A DNA stretch of 36,032 bases from contig JASJFT010000327.1 of assembly GCA_030770425.1 (NCBI GenBank), forward strand, positions 1 through 36,032. Reading direction: 5' to 3'. The notes under the pieces are model-generated. The model was not told the origin of the DNA and made no database searches. It saw nothing but the letters and a program-made list of their open reading frames with translations. Of this stretch, positions 21,200-33,200 are shown in pieces (positions within the stretch are counted from its first letter, which is position 1; the number at the start of each line of letters is the position of its first letter). The stretch comes from Darksidea phi (Eukaryota; Ascomycota; Dothideomycetes; Pleosporales; Lentitheciaceae). The position numbers and the translations under genes are program-made.

Positions 21200-21665
21200 A
21201 GCTTCTTAATTATATTAGCTAACGAATCCTGTATAAATAATAGCGATAAGTTTTAACTATATAGTAATATTATATATTAGAACTCTATTAAGTATAAGTA
21301 AGTTATATAAAGTATACTAGCTAGTAAGCTATATAATATAATTAGTAGATTTAATTATATTATTACCTTAAGTACGACTCTATATTAGATCGTATATAAT
21401 CTAGATCTACTAGTAATTCTAATTATAATATATACTAATTTAAAATTATTATATAACTATCTTATTAAGCTAGATACTATAAATAAGAAAAGACTTATAA
21501 TTAATATTATATCTCTTTATAAATCGTATAAGAAACGTAAGATTAGTAAAATTTAATAGATTAATAGTAAAGATAATCTAGTAGATACCTTTATAAAGAA
21601 GATAACTAATATATTACTAGTATAGCTTATTTATACGAATAAGCTTATAGTTAGTATTAAAGTAT
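21200..21665 (+). pseudogene. Copia RNase H relic
   Basis: The frame with codon starts 2 mod 3 reads LDLLVILIIIYTNLKLLYNY at 21404, then LIKLDTINKKRLIINIISL, YKSYKKRKISKI and NSKDNLVDTFIKK. This matches the IPLVLCTDSxSLYECLVKLGTTxEKRLMIDI...EIRWIxGxDNPADAxTK end of Pezizomycotina Copia polyproteins. Catalytic Asp (TDS) reads TNL through G-to-A and C-to-T changes. Confidence 0.88.
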
Positions 21666-22625
21666 CTATTAACTAGCTTAACTAATATATAGATATAATT
21701 AGTCCCGTATAAAACTAAGTTATATACTTAACTATTTTTTTTTCTTTTATCTTTCTTTTATTACTATAGTTCGTATAAAGTATAATTATTCTTATAAAGT
21801 ATAAACTTTTTCTACCTATCTTAGTTAATTATAAAAGAAAAATAAAGGAAAAATAAAGAAAACCCTCCTCTCTTTATTCTTTCTTCTACCTTTTCTTCCT
21901 CCCCCCCTTCCTCTAATACTTATACCTACTAATTATAATAGTCGTACTAAATTCTATATAACTATTATACGTATAAAGTATAGATACTACCTTAAAAGCT
22001 AGGTACTATATAATATTTAATAAAGGGCTTAGTACCTCTTATCGTATAACCGTAATACTTCTAGTAGAGAGTAATAGAAGTTATACTACGACTTTATATA
22101 AGTACTATATAAAAGTACTCCTTCCTTCGTATAATTTTTATAATAAACTTCTAAATATTTATATTTAAAATTACTCGTAACTTAATATTATACGAGATTA
22201 TTACTACTATAGCCCTCTTTTTATTCTAAGAAATATTAAAATCCTTTATATAAAAAAGGGGAAAGATACTTATATTAATATAAAGGCCTCGTATAAAAAC
22301 TCTACTATTTAGCTACCTAGTAGATAGAAAGATAGAGAGGTAAGTTAGCGTAGTATATACGATAAGACCTTAAAAAGAGGTACTAAAAGTACTAGTAATC
22401 GTACTAGTAGCGCTAGTAGTCTAAGTAGAAATAAGAGCTATTTCGTATAAAGAGGTTTCGAAATTTAAGATTTTTAAAGTTCTACTAGGGATTAGTATTT
22501 ATACGAAAAGAAAAAGGAGCTAAACTAAAAGGAATAAATTATATAGAGGATAGTAAGATTTAGGTTTAAGAAAGAAAAGCTATAAAGAAGAAGATTAGCC
22601 CCCTATCTATATCTACTATCTATCT

Positions 22626-22710
22626 TAATCTATTTACTTACTACCCTTAATTCGTTTATTTACTATTCTTAATCCGTTTACTTAATTCCTTAAGCCGTTT
22701 ACTTATTATA
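22626..22710 (+). repeat. Minisatellite, ~22 bp x 4
   Basis: Four successive units of the form taatycgtttacttaytaycct start at 22626, 22648, 22670 and 22691, with RIP-type and small length differences. Confidence 0.75.
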
Positions 22711-22981
22711 AATAGAAATATAATCTATAAACCGCTCTTCTTTTATATAATTCGATTCTACTTTTACTTTTTTTTTATATAAAAAGAGGTATTATAAAAC
22801 TACTCTTACTACCCCTCGTATAAACGCTTAATTATTTAATTCTAATCTATAGATAAACGTCTACCGTTCTATAATTAGTTAAATCGACGATTAGAATCCT
22901 ATTATATAATATTATATAATATAGTATAAACGAATTTCTTCTTTATATAAAGAAAAGCTATATTAACCCTATTCGTATAGC

Positions 22982-23005
22982 CCTACTAATAAACGAATTA
23001 GTAGG
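22982..23005. repeat. Perfect 9-bp hairpin
   Basis: cctactaat (22982-22990) and attagtagg (22997-23005) pair perfectly around the 6-base loop aaacga. It could be a structural or terminator element in the Copia 3' region. Function unknown. Confidence 0.6.
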
Positions 23006-23197
23006 TACCTAATAATTAGATCTAACTAAGGCTACGCCTTATTCGCTAGTAGTCTAATCGTACTAATAGGGGGTTAATATCTATTACTAATAGGTATAAT
23101 ATTAGTAGTTAAGGTTAGTAATTAGTTTTATACGAATATAAGAAGGGAAATATAAGATTAGTATTCGTATAGAAAGTTTAGATAGAATATTAGTACT

Positions 23198-23210
23198 AGA
23201 AAAGAAAAAG
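23198..23210 (+). promoter_or_regulatory. Copia polypurine tract
   Basis: agaaaagaaaaag lies just upstream of the 3' LTR, where the plus-strand primer of reverse transcription is expected. It supports plus orientation. Confidence 0.75.
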
Positions 23211-23217
23211 TTACTAG

Positions 23218-23505
23218 TATTTATTTACTAAGTTCTAGTATTAATCTTATATATTTAATTATATATAGTTACGTAGAATTTATATATATAGATTACCTCC
23301 TTAGTAATTCGCTATATATAGAGCTTTACGCGATTCTTCTAGATAAAAGAGACTTCTATCTAAAGTCCCTTTAGTAACTATAAATTATTATTTTAAATTA
23401 AATTATTTTATTATTTCTATTTCGTATATATATATATATATACTCTAGCTATTTACTTAATTAAATCCCTATAGTCTATTATTATAAACTATAGGCTATT
23501 TAATA
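23218..23505 (+). repeat. Copia 3' LTR (288 bp)
   Basis: Starts tatttatttactaag, ends ggctatttaata. It is the same length as the 5' LTR and is followed by TSD ataag. Confidence 0.95.
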
Positions 23506-23510
23506 ATAAG
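23506..23510. repeat. TSD of Copia element (ATAAG), right
   Basis: Identical to 15839-15843. Confidence 0.93.
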
Positions 23511-25790
23511 CTTATTTAGACTTCTATAATTATTACTATAAGTAGTTAAAAAACTATAATTATATAGTCCGTCTACTTATTTAATTACTATAAAAGAAAA
23601 AATTCTATACCTTTAGACCTAAAGAATAAGCTATATTTAAGAAAAGTAAGATATTATTATATTTAGATATTATTATAAGATATTACTTATCTTATTATAG
23701 AATCTATATAGAAATCGACGTAAGTAATAGTATTCTAGTAGGTATCTTTACGTAGCTCTAAGATAATAGAATCTAATAATCTATAATCTACTTTATAAAG
23801 ATAATAAAGTTTATAGAAATAAACTATAAGATTTATAATAAGAAGATACTTATAGTTATAAGAGGATTAAATAAATAAAGAACTTAGCTTATAGAATTAT
23901 AACTAAATAAATCCTTTTAAGTTATTACTAATTATTAAATACTAAAGTACTTCTTAATTAAGTATAAATTAATTTTATAATAAACTTACTAGGCTAAGAA
24001 GCTTATAGACTACTACTATATTATTTATTATTATTTTAGAACTATTAATATTATTATAAATACTCTCTCTTAAAAATAAAAGAAATTAAAAATTTAAAAG
24101 GAAAAAGATAAAGTTATTAGAACTTATATCTTTATTCTCTTTAGATAAACCTCTACTATAATAACTATCTTAATAGCTATTACTAATACCTAGGATCCTA
24201 AGTATAAAACTAAAGCCTATTCTTATTTACTTCTTAATTATATACTTTATAAAAATTATATATATACTATACTTAAACTAAAGTAAGAGTTAGTTTATTA
24301 AAAACGTAAGTACCTATTCTTAACTCTATCTAGGCTTCTTTTCTAAAAAGAAAAGTTAGTAGTACTTAAAGTAAAATTTCTTAAGATTTATTTTATCTAA
24401 GTAGTATATACTACGTAGATTACTACTTACTTAGATATAAAGAAAACTATTAGGCTTCTAAGAGACCTATACTATTAGAGTATAATAAATAAAAATATAA
24501 AATATTATATAAGGAACTATAAGTAGTATTAATAGAGTTATAAATCTTAAGATAAGACTTTAGATCTTCTTAAACTACTTCCTATATTTAAAAGAGTATA
24601 AAAAGATATTTCTATAAACTTTAAAAGCTTTCTAAAGAACTATAAGGAATATAATAATATATTTATAATAATATATAGATTATTAAAATATACTTTCTTA
24701 TTACTTTACTTTAAAATTATTATTACTAAAGATATAATTACTCTCTACTATATATATATATAGCGAGTCTTTAGTCCCCTATATACTATAGTCTTAAATT
24801 AAAATCTATAGTTTATCTTAAGCTTTATAAAAGAATTATATAGGTTTATAAGAATTAGTTAGTTATTATCTATAATCTACTACTTCTAAACTAATAGTAA
24901 TATAAAAGTTTTTAATTAATAACTAGACTAATAATTATATCTCTTTATAAACTTCTATTAAAATAACTAGTCTAATTATCTATCTAGTATAGACTAGGTT
25001 TAGGTAATTCTTTTATATAATATAATAGGATTTTCTCTATTTAAGATTAAGTTTAGCTATAAGACTTATTATTACTAGGATTAATAAGAATATATTTATA
25101 AACTCTTTAAATTACTAGATAATATAACTATATAAATAATTTAAAAGTTTATAAAAACTTAAACTAATATAGTCTAATAGGTTTATAATTACGTCTAAGT
25201 TAATATTATAGTAGTTTAAGAAGTCTAAAGCTAATAAGTTAATAAAAAATACTATCTTCTAGATTTTAATATAGAAGATTAAGTTTATATTATATCTAAG
25301 AGATTTATTACCTCGAGGCTAAGTTTAAAATTAAATTAGTAAATATACGAACTTTATCTTATTATTAGCTAGAGGTATAGCTTCTATATAGTCTAGTTAT
25401 TCTTTTATATAAAGATATATAATATTTTCTATATAAATAGATTATATAAAGCTATATAAAATCTATTATCTAGTTAAGTACTTTCTAAAGAACTAGTTAT
25501 AAAAGTAAATAGATATCTTAAGTAGCTAGTAGTTTATATTCTTAATAACTAAATTATTTATAGTAAGCTCTATTATTAAATAGAATAGATAGACTATAAC
25601 CCGGACTTAATCTATTATCTAATAAGCGATTTTATAAATATAGTTTAAAAGGTAAAAAAGTTCTATAATAAGTATCCTAATAAGCTAGATCTATCTAAAT
25701 AGCTAGTCTAATAACTAGAAGCTATATTATAAGATAAGTTTTTTAACCCCTAGTTAGAAGACGAGGTACTATTTAAGATAAAAATCTAAA
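23511..25790 (+). pseudogene. Gypsy-1 pol relic, part 3: RNase H and integrase
   Basis: This continues the RT frame exactly: LKEL- joins AYLDFYNYYYK-LKNYNYIV ([25 protein letters not shown]). RNase H follows with a TDVSNSILVGIFT-type Asp motif near 23714 and NYKIYNKKILIVIRGLNK near 23828. The integrase core starts DISINFKSFLKNYKEYNNIF near 24611, with IIYRLLKYTF and, farther on, a region matching the TAYHPQTDG...VLNQ part. The C-terminal module VYIISKRFITSRLSLKLN near 25290 matches the xKRPSKKLD segment that ends Ty3/Gypsy integrases. Stops are RIP-type throughout. Confidence 0.9.
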
Positions 25791-25824
25791 AAAATCGCTA
25801 ATATTAAGTATAAACCTTTATCCT

Positions 25825-26051
25825 TTATAATCTATTAAAATAAATAGCGTAGTATTTAAAGCTTAGAAAAATTACCTCTAGACTTAAAGTACCTTTCTTT
25901 TATAACTTACTAAAAATAAATAGTATATAGTCTAAAGCTTACGGAAATTATCTTAAAGTTTAAAATATCTCTTCTTTATAATCTACTAAAATAAATAGTA
26001 TAATATCTAGAGTTTATAGTAACTACTTTTAAGCTTAAAGTACCCCTTTAT
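25825..26051 (+). repeat. 75-bp tandem repeat x 3 in Gypsy-1 3' region
   Basis: Units of 75-76 bp start at 25825, 25900 and 25976, each beginning ttataaYYtaYtaaaa and ending in a pyrimidine-rich acctttctt-like stretch. They differ mainly at C/T and G/A sites. They lie between pol and the 3' LTR. Confidence 0.8.
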
Positions 26052-26471
26052 AGTTTTACTTTACTATAAGTAGAAATATAGAAGGAATAAGTCTTATTCT
26101 TTAGTAAGACTATATATATATAACTCCTAGATAATATAAAAAACTAAATTACTAGTATCCTCTTATATATCTTATAACGCCCTTTAAATATACTAAATAC
26201 GTTATATAGTATATATATTAGAAAAATATTTTTTAGATAATAATTTATATAGTAAAATAAGTAAATATATATAGGGCTATATAATATTAATATACTTTAA
26301 GAATAATCTAAAGGGTACTAGTTAAATCGTTTTTTTAAGTAGGGAGTAATAGATATAGATATCTATTTATCTTCTCTATCCTCCCTCTTCTCCCCCTTTA
26401 AAAAGTATTTTTTCTTAATTATTCGTTTACTAGGCCCTTAAGGATAAGGTCTTATTCTAGAAGAAAGATAA
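26052..26471 (+). other. Gypsy-1 3' untranslated region
   Basis: No coding content is seen. The purine-rich agaagaaagata at 26459-26470, just before the LTR, is the best candidate polypurine tract. Confidence 0.5.
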
Positions 26472-26552
26472 TATTACGACCTATTCTCTAGATAACCTAG
26501 TTATTTTACTTATTTCCTATTTTAATTAGTAGATTAGATAATCCTAAGGATT
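26472..26552 (+). repeat. Gypsy-1 right LTR, first segment (81 bp)
   Basis: Starts tattacgacctattctct and matches 627-707 of the left LTR. It ends with ggatt (26548-26552), the left TSD of Gypsy-2. The rest of the LTR is at 35534-35720. Confidence 0.95.
26548..26552. repeat. TSD of Gypsy-2 (GGATT), left
   Basis: Repeated at 35529-35533. The unoccupied left LTR of Gypsy-1 has gaatt at this place, one RIP change from ggatt. Confidence 0.93.
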
Positions 26553-26733
26553 TATAAGGGGCGGAATCTTAAGGGTATATACTAGATAGAATATAGATAA
26601 ATTAATAAGAAGTTATAAGAGCTCTAGATAAGAATTTTATATAAGAGAAAATCTACTCTATAGTAAACTACTTTAAAGGAAAGATTTAAGATCTTTAGAA
26701 CGAGGAGTTTTATCCTAAATCTAATCTATTATA
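26553..26733 (-). repeat. Gypsy-2 3' LTR (181 bp)
   Basis: On the plus strand it starts tataaggggcggaatctt and ends tctattata. It has the same length as the copy at 35348-35528, with differences mostly C/T and G/A. Confidence 0.95.
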
Positions 26734-26746
26734 ATCTCCCTCCTTT
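26734..26746 (-). promoter_or_regulatory. Gypsy-2 polypurine tract
   Basis: atctccctccttt on the plus strand reads aaaggagggagat on the minus strand, directly before the 3' LTR. This is the expected position and composition. Confidence 0.8.
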
Positions 26747-27460
26747 ATCTTTAATATACTAGAGGGCTAACTTCTAGACTAAATAGTATAGTAATAGTTT
26801 CTACTTAGTCCGACTTTATATAAGTATACTATCTAGATAGTTATCTTTATAAGTATACTAGTAAAGTAAGCTATTTAAATAAATTTAATTATTATTCTCT
26901 AGAGATATTTCTAGTTAGGTCTTAGAGTAAACTTTTTAAATAATATATCTATTATCTATATAATCTTTAATATAAAGATAGTTATTTAAGTCGTAGTAAA
27001 GTTTAGTATATAATAGATTTTTAGTACGATAACTTCTATCTTTACTTATATTTTAGTAATAATAGATTATAATAAAATTTTCTTACTACTCTATTATATA
27101 GAGTAATAGTAAACGTTTAAATATATATAAATATTATATCTACCTCTTATCTTTAAAATAACTCTTTTAACTCTTTTACTCTTACTTTTATATTACTATT
27201 AATTTACTATACTTTACTCTCGTTACTCTACTATTAGTTTACTATTATTCTAATATTTATTTTACTTTATAATATTATCTTTATAAAATCTTTTTAAGTA
27301 GCTTAAGAGCTTATATATAGTTATTCTAAAGTATACTTTCTTTCTATACTCGTATAATATTTCTTTTCTTAAAACCTCTTAATATAAGTATAAGAATTTT
27401 AGTTATACTCTATATAATATTAAGAATTCTAGAATTTAGAAGTTAATTACTATAAAGAAA
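26747..27460. other. Gypsy-2 extra segment, no recognisable gene
   Basis: Very AT-rich, with pyrimidine-rich runs around 27160-27260 on the plus strand. I see no defensible coding frame or RNA. Confidence 0.4.
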
Positions 27461-27464
27461 CCCC

Positions 27465-28140
27465 GCTATTAGAGCCCGAGTATCTTTACTATTAGTAGTA
27501 ACGAGAGCTCCCCTAGTAATAATAGTAATATAGGTTATTCTCCTACTATTCTTATATATTTCTAACTAATATATTATAGAATAGTACTTAGAAGATCTTT
27601 TCTAAAGGCTATAAGAATATAAAGTAAAAGTCTAGTTTAAGTTCTTATACTAGTTAGTTTATTACTAAAGAAGATACTTTTAAGAAGATAGTTTTTAGTA
27701 TCTTTACTACTATCTATATTTAATATAGTAGAACTATAAATAAGCTAGAGTACTATTACTACGCTTTATAGACTAGAAAGAATAAATTATTTAGTTATAT
27801 AGCTTATATAAAGGCCTATATAATATATACTAATATCTTTATAACTTTTAATATAAAAGAGTATACTCTTTTAGAGATTCTAGTCTAGGAAGTCTATAAG
27901 AGGAATATCTTTAATACTCTAGTTAATATTTAATTACTTTAGACTAGCTAGTATTTAGTTAAGAAGATAATTAACTATATATTTATAAAATATAAAGTAC
28001 GTAATAAGATCTCTAAGGTTAATACTAGTAGTAAGACCTCCTAATATTCTAGTAGTAATAATAAGATTTTTAGTAATATCTTTCTAGTACTATAGAATAT
28101 CTCTATTATAATTAAGATATTAATAATAAGTTTTTTTCTA
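27465..28140 (+). pseudogene. Plus-strand ORF relic in Gypsy-2, unrecognised
   Basis: One plus-strand frame stays readable over about 200 codons with stops at a density expected from lost Gln codons (for example FITKEDTFKKIVFSIFTTIY near 27657 and YKRNIFNTLVNI near 27896). It runs opposite to Gypsy-2 pol. It might be the remnant of another element nested here, or a chance antisense frame. No family recognised. Confidence 0.3.
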
Positions 28141-28699
28141 AATTTAGTTCTTATCTAGAGCTAATATATTTTAGATAAAGATTATTAAGTAACTTAAAAG
28201 AATTAGATCTAATATAAGTATTATAATTAAAATTATATAATATTACTATAACTAGAATTTATTTAAGATTAAGATACTAGCTAGTATAAAGTCTTTTAAT
28301 AATAAGAAAGCTTTAGTTAAAGATAATATAAGTCTAGTATATTATTCGTACTATTATAATAAGACTAAGAGAACGAAGTAATATTATTAGTACCTAATAT
28401 ATTCTCTAAAATAGACTTATAACTTAGTCTAGTCCTTCTTCTTTACTATATAGTAGTTCTTTCTATATAATAGCTTTTTAGAATAATTTAGTTATATTCT
28501 AATATATATCTTAAGTAGCTTCTATAAATTAAAAATATTATTATAGTTTCTAACTAAAGTTATTCTTCTTTTATATTCTTTACTTTAAATAATTTTTCTT
28601 TATATATTAGAATAGTATTCTACTTTAAAAGATTATATAATTATTTTAGTACTTACTTATATACGAGTTTAGGAACTACTATCTATATTAAAGTTTACT

Positions 28700-29830
28700 A
28701 ATAAGGTTCTTTACTATCTAGCCCCCTTTATTCTTTATAACTTCCTTAGTAGATATTCCTATAAACTTTTAAAGATACTTACTCTTCTATACTTATTTCT
28801 AATACTTCTTAAAACTAATATTTTTAAATAGTACTTCTACTTTTATAGTTTTAATATAAAAACTTACTTATAAGCTTAATCTAATAGCTTCTCTTCTATA
28901 TTCTTAGAAATTTAATTATAATACTACTTAGAAGATTATAGACTATACTTTTATTCTTATATCTATTTTTACTCTAAGAGTATTAGAATATATATAATAG
29001 TTCTACTCCTCTTCTAAAGTAGATAGAAAGGGTTCTATTCTTATTTCTTAATAGGGTAGAGGCTTCTTTTTATTAGACTAATACTATAGTACCTTCTAGC
29101 TCCTCTCTTAGGAGCTTAGACTACTACTCGGTATAATATTATATTAGCTTCTAGACTAGCTATATTTTTTATAATTCTAATTACCTTATTATATTTTAAT
29201 ATTTCGATATCTTACGTAATAGGTAGTAACTATAGAATAATAATAGCTTCTAATTTACTAATAATATATATAGATAGTTAAATATATTAATAATACTAAA
29301 TCTCTTATTATAGATACCTATATCTAACCCTCTAGACCCTCGTACTACTTAACTAATAATATATCTTAGTATAGGTAGTAATAATAATAGTAAGCCTTCC
29401 TAGCTAGATATTCCTATTATCCTTCGTCCTATTTATCCCTACTAGTTCCTTTATATTCGATTCTCTATATTATTATTTATATTATATCTACTATAAATAC
29501 TAGCTCTATCTTCTATATTAGGTATTCGCTCCTTTAATAGCCTCTTAAGAAGGCTAATTTCTTTTTTCTTAATAGTCTTCTCTATATAAGCTTTTCCTCT
29601 AGCCTACGTAGATAATATAACTACCTCTAAATAAAACGCCTATCCTCGTTATATAAGGCCTTAAATAGGAATATAATATAGGTAACTACTAATAGCTATA
29701 TAAGAATTCTATTACCGCTCGTTCCCTTAAATATATCTAATATATAGTTAGTTTTATACTAATAGTTATTATAATTAAGAAGTTCTATTAATAGTACCTT
29801 CCTTCTATAGCGCTAAGAATACTCTACTAT
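28700..29830 (-). pseudogene. Minus-strand ORF relic shared with the outer element, unrecognised
   Basis: A minus-strand frame of several hundred codons, broken mostly by TAA/TAG at likely Gln/Trp sites. It includes a basic stretch (RRLEEKLI-RRLLRKKKLAFL near 29530-29590). About 29160-30030 is homologous to 71-621 plus 35726-36032, so this segment is older or independently repeated. It could be gag-like, but nothing specific identifies it. Confidence 0.4.
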
Positions 29831-30030
29831 AATATTCGAAACGTTTAGAGCGCTATACTCGAATAGACTATTATACTCTAGTACCTCCTACTAAAGGACT
29901 AGACGAATAATCGTTAGTAAAGATATCTAGTTAGTAGGTATTAATATAAGAAAGCTAGCTAAGGATAAAAGATAGATATAGTAAGTAGAATACTAGTATT
30001 ATCGCGGGTAATTTTTATACTATAGGTAGT
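29160..30030 (-). repeat. Second copy of outer-element sequence
   Basis: The reverse complement matches 71-621 and then 35726-36032 in order, giving an uninterrupted view of the Gypsy-1 insertion site (near 29560 here). It lacks the tandem expansions at 118-216 and 286-309. CpG and other unmutated sites are more frequent than in the outer copy. Confidence 0.8.
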
Positions 30031-30299
30031 AGGTAGTAGTATTAGTATACTAACTCCTTACTATTATTATTAGTCTTCTAACTAGGCTCTATAATTTAGT
30101 ATTATATATTATTTCTCGTCTAGTATCTTAATATTTAAAATATTACCTCGTTATACTATATATAGCTCTATAGCTCTATTATTATATATAAGGTATAGAT
30201 ATAATACCTCTACTATATATAAACTTCTACTATATTTTATATAGACCTTCTAAAGAGACTCCTACTATATAAATCTAAATTAAATAGTACCTTCTAGAT

Positions 30300-33200
30300 T
30301 AGAAGCTAGCTCTTATATTATTATAGTATAGCCTTTTTATTTAACTTTATAGTAAATTATTCTATTTTAGTCTTTTTTCTAGAATTTCTTATTTATAATA
30401 TCTTCTACTTCCTATTCTTCTTTCCCTTCGACTTTAATAGAGGGGGGTTATTAGTTATTACTAATTTAACTAGAGAGAGGATTTTATAAAATAAGATAGA
30501 GTCTATTAATATAAAATACTAGGTATATATCTAGAGGGGTATTTAGTTCTATATTAATAAAGAAGATTATATATATTATTTAGAACTTTATATTCTTTTA
30601 ATTAAATTTCTTATTAAACTAGAAGTTAGATAATTATATACTATACTATAGCTATACCTTATCTTCTATATAGAGTATAGGTACTTCTTATCTTCTTTTA
30701 TTAATCTAAGACTCTTACTCCTACTAAGCTATTACTATACTTAATTATATCTACTCGAATATCTTATAGAATTTCTTAATTATACTTTCTATTATTTACT
30801 TTAAAAAGAGAGAGATATAGTATTAGTCTAGGATATTTACTTTAGTATTTTATTAGATAGAATCTATATTATAATTATACTATAGAAAGAAGAAACTTAC
30901 TTTAGTTAAGATTATATTCCTATCTTTAATTATTATCTAAACTATAGGATATAAGCTTATCTAATTACTTTAATTCTAGTTTATAAATTAGTAGAGGTAG
31001 ATTTCTACTATACTATTTATTTATTCTATTAAACTATTTATCTTAGGGTAGAATATTATAAAGAGATAGTAGGTAATATTTAGTCTATTATAGAGATATA
31101 TCTAAAAATCTTCTATAAATTAACTACTCTAGTCTAATACTATTATATCCGGGAGCTAGTAGTATATAACTACCTTCTTAATAAAGACTTTTACTATAGT
31201 CTCTACCCTAATATTTAGTAAAGGGATAAGAATAATATTCTTATTAAATTAGTTTATAACTATTATAAGATTATAGTATCCCTTACTTTTTAGGAGATTT
31301 ATAATAAAATCTATTAAAATCTTCTTCTAAATATAATCTAGTAGAGAAAGAGGATATAATAAACCTCTCTTTAATTCTTTCTATAGTTTAGTTCTTTTAT
31401 AGATATTATAGTTTTATATATAGATTTAAATAGTAGTAAATATTTTAGATTAGAAGAAATCTTAAATTAGAATTTAATAAGTAGATTCTCGTCTAAAATA
31501 TCTTATAACTAATCTATTATATACTATAAATATTAGATAGATATATAGGAGTTTAGAGTTAAGAATCTACTTTCTCTTTTAAAAGATTATCTAGTCCTTC
31601 TTATTTAGACTATATTTACTTAGAAAGACTTTTAGATCTAAGTAGAGAGAGAATTTCTAAAAATTAGTATAGATTACTATTTAGACCTTTTAGTAGATAG
31701 TATCTTCTTTTACTATAGAGCTTTATAATACTTCTAAGTCTAATAAAGACGAGAATAGTAAAGAGATAAAGATATCTTCTCCTCCTAGAAGTCTTATAGG
31801 GAGGACTCTAATAGCTAAAACTAATAATACTTTTAGATATCCTAATTCTATAGACTATAGTAACTAAAAGTATTATAACTTTATTCTTTTATCTAAACTA
31901 TCCTATAAAGTATCTTATTCTCTATAGAATAAGATATTTACTTTAATATTAATACTTCCTAGACGATACTCTAAGGTTATATTAATCTAACTTAAAATAT
32001 TTAATTAATATATATATCTTTTACTAAGTTATCTAGTTATAGTAAAGTACTTTAGATTTCTATAGTCTATTATTACTTTAATATAGAGTACTATTTAGAG
32101 TTTACTATTCTATTCCTTTATATATTTAATAATAATAAGTAATTCTTTATTATAAATAGTATAGTTACTCTCCGTTAGTAAGTTCTTTATTAAAAAGTAA
32201 GCTACTATTCTTATAACTCTATTAGTTCTAATTTAAAATAATATTCTACCTATAACCTATCTAAAAATATTCGCTTCTAAGATAGTTTCTAATTCTAGAT
32301 TAAAATAGACTAGTATAGGTTTCGTAGTAAATATACTCTTTAAAATTTTAAAAACTCTTTATTATTCTTTTTTTTATATAAACTCTATATTCTTATTTAT
32401 TAGTTTAATAAGTAGAGCTATAATCTTAAAAAAGTTCTTAATAAATTAATAATAAAAGTTAGTAAACTTAATAAAACTCTAGATATCTTTAATAGATATT
32501 AAGAAAATCTACTCTTAAATAACTTTAATCTTTTCTAGATTTATACTAATTTTCTTCTTTACTTTAATAATATATTTAAAGTACTAGATCTTCTTTATAC
32601 TAAATTTACTTTTCTTAATATCTAGATATAGACTTATAGTTTCTAGCTTCTTAATTACTTCTTAGACTTTAGCTTCGTAGTTCTTCTTACTTCTAAAGAA
32701 GTAAATAAGAATATTATTAATAAATATAAAATAGAAATTATTAATAAATTTATAAAGTATAAAGTTAATATATCTTTAGAAGGTACTAGATATATTTACT
32801 AATCTAAATAAAGTAATTAGCTACTTATATAATCTAAAGTATATATAGAAAATAGTTTTCTACTTATCTTTCTTAGTAATCTAGATTTTATAAAAGGTCT
32901 AGATAATATCTAGTTTAATATACTATTTAGTCTTTTTAATCTATCTAAGGATTTCTTTAATAAGGGGAAGTAGATAGTAGTCCTTCTATATTATTATATT
33001 TAGTATTTAGTAATCTATATAAAATTAAAGATCTTCTTTTAGTTTCTTTATAAAGAGTATAAAGGTAGTTATACTAGATTTATTTATACGGATAAATTCT
33101 TTATTAAGATAGAAGATTAATTCTTTTTATAGAATAAGAAGCTTCTTCTTTAATATATTATATAGGGGTTTTTATAGAACTTCTAATATCTTTTTATTCT

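Larger units (their letters stand above)
21700..23190 (+). other. Copia 3' non-coding region (~1.5 kb)
   Basis: This is an unusually long stretch between the end of RNase H and the 3' LTR. I find no recognisable protein. It contains pyrimidine-rich runs at 21733-21770 and 21860-21915, a 22-bp minisatellite (22626-22710) and a perfect hairpin (22982-23005). Confidence 0.55.
15844..23505 (+). mobile_element. Ty1/Copia retrotransposon, 7.66 kb
   Basis: The element has two 288-bp LTRs, a 5-bp TSD, a polypurine tract before the 3' LTR, and domain order gag, protease, integrase, RT, RNase H, the Copia order, on the plus strand. Wording of the protease-integrase region and of the RNase H end matches a common Pezizomycotina Copia type. 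All domains are RIP-broken, but CpG is more frequent than in Gypsy-1. It inserted into Gypsy-1 pol between RT and RNase H. Confidence 0.95.

Noticed and set aside
26472..26733. A single long LTR made of the adjacent blocks 26472-26552 and 26553-26733
   Set aside because: The second block is absent from the left Gypsy-1 LTR and recurs at 35348-35528, flanked by ggatt. It is the LTR of Gypsy-2.
27465..28140. A LINE (Tad-like) ORF1
   Set aside because: No RT or endonuclease follows on the plus strand and no clear zinc knuckle could be read; kept only as an unrecognised frame.
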